A stretch of 64,000 nucleotides of DNA from Clostridiales bacterium oral taxon 876 str. F0540 (lineage in GTDB: Bacteria > Bacillota > Clostridia > Clostridiales > Clostridiaceae), in NCBI GenBank assembly GCA_000466585.1, contig KE993464.1:279885-343884 (forward strand), given 5' to 3'. A program made the translations under genes and the position numbers. The notes beneath the pieces are model-generated. The model had not been told where the DNA came from, did not search any database, and saw only the letters and a list, made by a program, of their open reading frames with translations. This document shows positions 62,709 to 64,000 of the stretch, piece by piece (the first letter of the stretch is position 1; every line of letters starts with the position of its first letter).

Positions 62709-63908
62709 ATGGCAATTGTTGTTCAAAAATATGGAGGCAGCTCTGTTGGAACAGTTGAAAAAATAAAAAAGGTAGCGCAAAGTATTATAAAAAGAAAGAT
62801 GAATGGAGACAGCTTGGTTGTTGTAGTTTCTGCTATGGGAGATACGACAGACGATTTGATAGATTTAGCAAAACAAGTGACAGGAAATCCTGATAAAAGA
62901 GAGCTTGATGCGCTTCTTTCTACTGGGGAAATGATTTCAGCTTCACTACTCGCTATGGCACTTAAAGATTTAGGGCATGATGCAGTAAGTTATACTGCCT
63001 ATCAAATTGGAATCAAAACAAGTGGACAGTATGGTAAATCTCTTATTGACGATATTGATGAAAGTAAAATAAAAGAAAGCATTGGTGAAGGAAAGATTGT
63101 AATCGCTGCAGGCTTTCAAGGTATAAATGAAGAAGGAGACATAACAACTCTTGGAAGAGGAGGCTCCGATACAACAGCAGTAGCGATTGCAGTTAAACTG
63201 AAGGGAATATGTGAAATATATACGGATGTAGATGGTATATATAGTGTTGATCCAAGAAAATATTCAAAAGCCAAAAAACTCGCTGAAATTGACTATGAGG
63301 AAATGCTTGAGCTTGCAAGCTTGGGAGCACAAGTTATGCACTCAAGATCTATAGAGCTTGGACAGAAATATGGAATACCAATATATGTTGGATTAAGCAA
63401 CAGCGATATTAAAGGGACAGTTATAAGGGAGGTAACAAACGTGAATATGGAAAGTAAAACGGTAACAGGTCTGGCAACAAGTGATGAAGATGTAGCAGTA
63501 ACGATTCAAAATATATCAAACGATATTAATGTATTATCAAATCTTTTTGAGGCGCTGGCCAGCAGAAGAATAAATATAGATATGATAAGTCAAACTTCTC
63601 CTATTGATGAGAAAGTAAATATATCTTTTACAATACCTAAGGAAGATTTAAAAGAGTGCCTTGGAGTTGTAAAGAATTATGCCGATAAAAACTGCATAAA
63701 CATAGATGAAGACATAACAAAGTTTTCAATAGTAGGAATAGGAATGAAGACAACTTCCGGAGTTGCAGCAAAGATGTTTAAGCTCTTTAGCAGTAATAAT
63801 ATTTGGGTTAAGATGATAACTACATCGGAAATAAGAATTACATGTGCAATAAGACAGGCCGATAAGCTTAAGGCTATTAATTTGGTGGCGGAAGAATTTA
63901 AACTATAA
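62709..63908 (+). CDS. lysC: Aspartokinase (LysC type)
   Basis: A 399-aa aspartokinase. The kinase domain opens with KYGGSSVGTVEKIKKVA, and carries TLGRGGSDTTAVA and YTDVDGIYSVDPR. Two ACT domains occupy about 260-399. GGGGGCACAAATATG is the start region. The lysine riboswitch and the ACT domains both point to lysine regulation. An internal in-frame start (see 63441) would produce the ACT part alone, as in the alpha2beta2 LysC of Bacillus subtilis. Confidence 0.96.
   Translation: MAIVVQKYGGSSVGTVEKIKKVAQSIIKRKMNGDSLVVVVSAMGDTTDDLIDLAKQVTGNPDKRELDALLSTGEMISASLLAMALKDLGHDAVSYTAYQIGIKTSGQYGKSLIDDIDESKIKESIGEGKIVIAAGFQGINEEGDITTLGRGGSDTTAVAIAVKLKGICEIYTDVDGIYSVDPRKYSKAKKLAEIDYEEMLELASLGAQVMHSRSIELGQKYGIPIYVGLSNSDIKGTVIREVTNVNMESKTVTGLATSDEDVAVTIQNISNDINVLSNLFEALASRRINIDMISQTSPIDEKVNISFTIPKEDLKECLGVVKNYADKNCINIDEDITKFSIVGIGMKTTSGVAAKMFKLFSSNNIWVKMITTSEIRITCAIRQADKLKAINLVAEEFKL
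63441..63908 (+). CDS. Internal start for aspartokinase beta subunit (in-frame)
   Basis: AAGGGAGGT (63425-63433) lies 7-8 nt before an in-frame GTG (codon 245 of lysC), with an ATG two codons later (63447). The product would be about 155 aa and consist of the two ACT domains. In B. subtilis LysC the beta subunit begins at the same relative position. Sequence signal is strong; production of the subunit here is inferred. Confidence 0.75.
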   Translation: MNMESKTVTGLATSDEDVAVTIQNISNDINVLSNLFEALASRRINIDMISQTSPIDEKVNISFTIPKEDLKECLGVVKNYADKNCINIDEDITKFSIVGIGMKTTSGVAAKMFKLFSSNNIWVKMITTSEIRITCAIRQADKLKAINLVAEEFKL

Positions 63909-63945
63909 GTATATTGCAAAGTAAAGTTAATCTAGGCAGTGCTTT

Positions 63946-63964
63946 AAAGTCCGCAGGGCTTTTT
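63946..63964 (+). terminator. Terminator after lysC
   Basis: Short stem AAAGTCC / GGGCTTT (63946-63952, 63956-63962) with a 3-nt loop and a T-run. Confidence 0.6.
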
Positions 63965-64000
63965 GAGGAAAATAATATATAATCTTAGTGATTACTTTGC

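Noticed and set aside
62462..62758. 98-aa and 69-aa frames in the lysC leader
   Set aside because: They lie within the lysine riboswitch and terminator, which explain the conservation.
1..64000. CRISPR arrays, tRNA or rRNA genes
   Set aside because: No regularly spaced repeats or recognisable tRNA/rRNA sequences were noticed by reading; a dedicated search was not possible.

Overview
The window is low-GC, gene-dense DNA from a Firmicute, most likely a saccharolytic, anaerobic Clostridium-type bacterium. The evidence is the AT-rich codon use, strong AAGGAGG-type ribosome binding sites, [FeFe]-hydrogenases, long co-directional operons, and typical clostridial riboswitches (guanine-type purine, cobalamin, lysine). 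No rRNA, tRNA, CRISPR array or complete transposon was recognised. Taxonomy is inferred from style only.

Region 1 (1-16.1 kb) is an intracellular beta-mannan / galactoglucomannan utilisation operon. It holds a GH130 phosphorylase (cut by the window edge), a cellobiose/mannobiose 2-epimerase, 4-O-beta-mannosylglucose phosphorylase (GH130), two GH113 mannanases, GH1 beta-glucosidase, GH36 alpha-galactosidase, an MFS transporter, GH2 beta-mannosidase, two SGNH acetylesterases (CE2-like and CE17-like), an aldo/keto reductase and a small membrane protein. No degradative enzyme here has an obvious signal peptide. The set fits uptake of acetylated, galactosylated oligosaccharides followed by deacetylation, degalactosylation, epimerisation and phosphorolysis inside the cell.

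Region 2 (16.1-20.5 kb) is xylose catabolism: xylA, a ROK-family XylR and xylB, with a palindromic operator overlapping the xylA promoter. It is followed by a decayed junction (20.5-21.0 kb) with a truncated sensor-kinase N-terminus and the C-terminal tail of a GH42-like beta-galactosidase.

Region 3 (21.0-32.3 kb) is a de novo purine operon, purL-E-C-F-M-N-H-D, preceded by a promoter, a guanine-class purine riboswitch and a terminator. No purK is present.

Region 4 (32.3-36.7 kb) is a GntR/LacI-type (AraR-like) regulator with a GH38 alpha-mannosidase. Region 5 (36.7-40.8 kb) is an XRE-cupin regulator with a well-placed double operator, an EutH-like permease, a three-domain aminopeptidase P and cobU, with start/stop overlaps.

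Region 6 (40.8-50.6 kb) is a cobalamin operon behind an AdoCbl riboswitch: cobQ, cbiB, cobD, cobT, btuF, btuC, btuD, cbiA and cobO. CobS and the early corrin-ring genes are not in the window. A two-P-loop ATPase (minus strand) and a SagB-type nitroreductase follow.

Region 7 (52.7-59.6 kb) is the most unusual part. A group-B-like [FeFe]-hydrogenase and a [2Fe-2S] thioredoxin-like ferredoxin lie on the minus strand. Facing away from them are a small Cys protein, a group-C-like (HydS-type) hydrogenase with a PAS domain, an overlapping SpoIIE/PP2C phosphatase, and a TnpB-like protein whose RuvC active site is broken, with a strongly structured RNA region directly downstream. This reads as a hydrogen/redox sensing and signalling locus, possibly with an exapted RNA-guided protein.

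Region 8 (59.6-64 kb) holds a Mn-type cation diffusion facilitator (minus strand), an M18 aminopeptidase, and a lysine-riboswitch-controlled aspartokinase with a strong in-frame internal start for a separate regulatory (beta) subunit.
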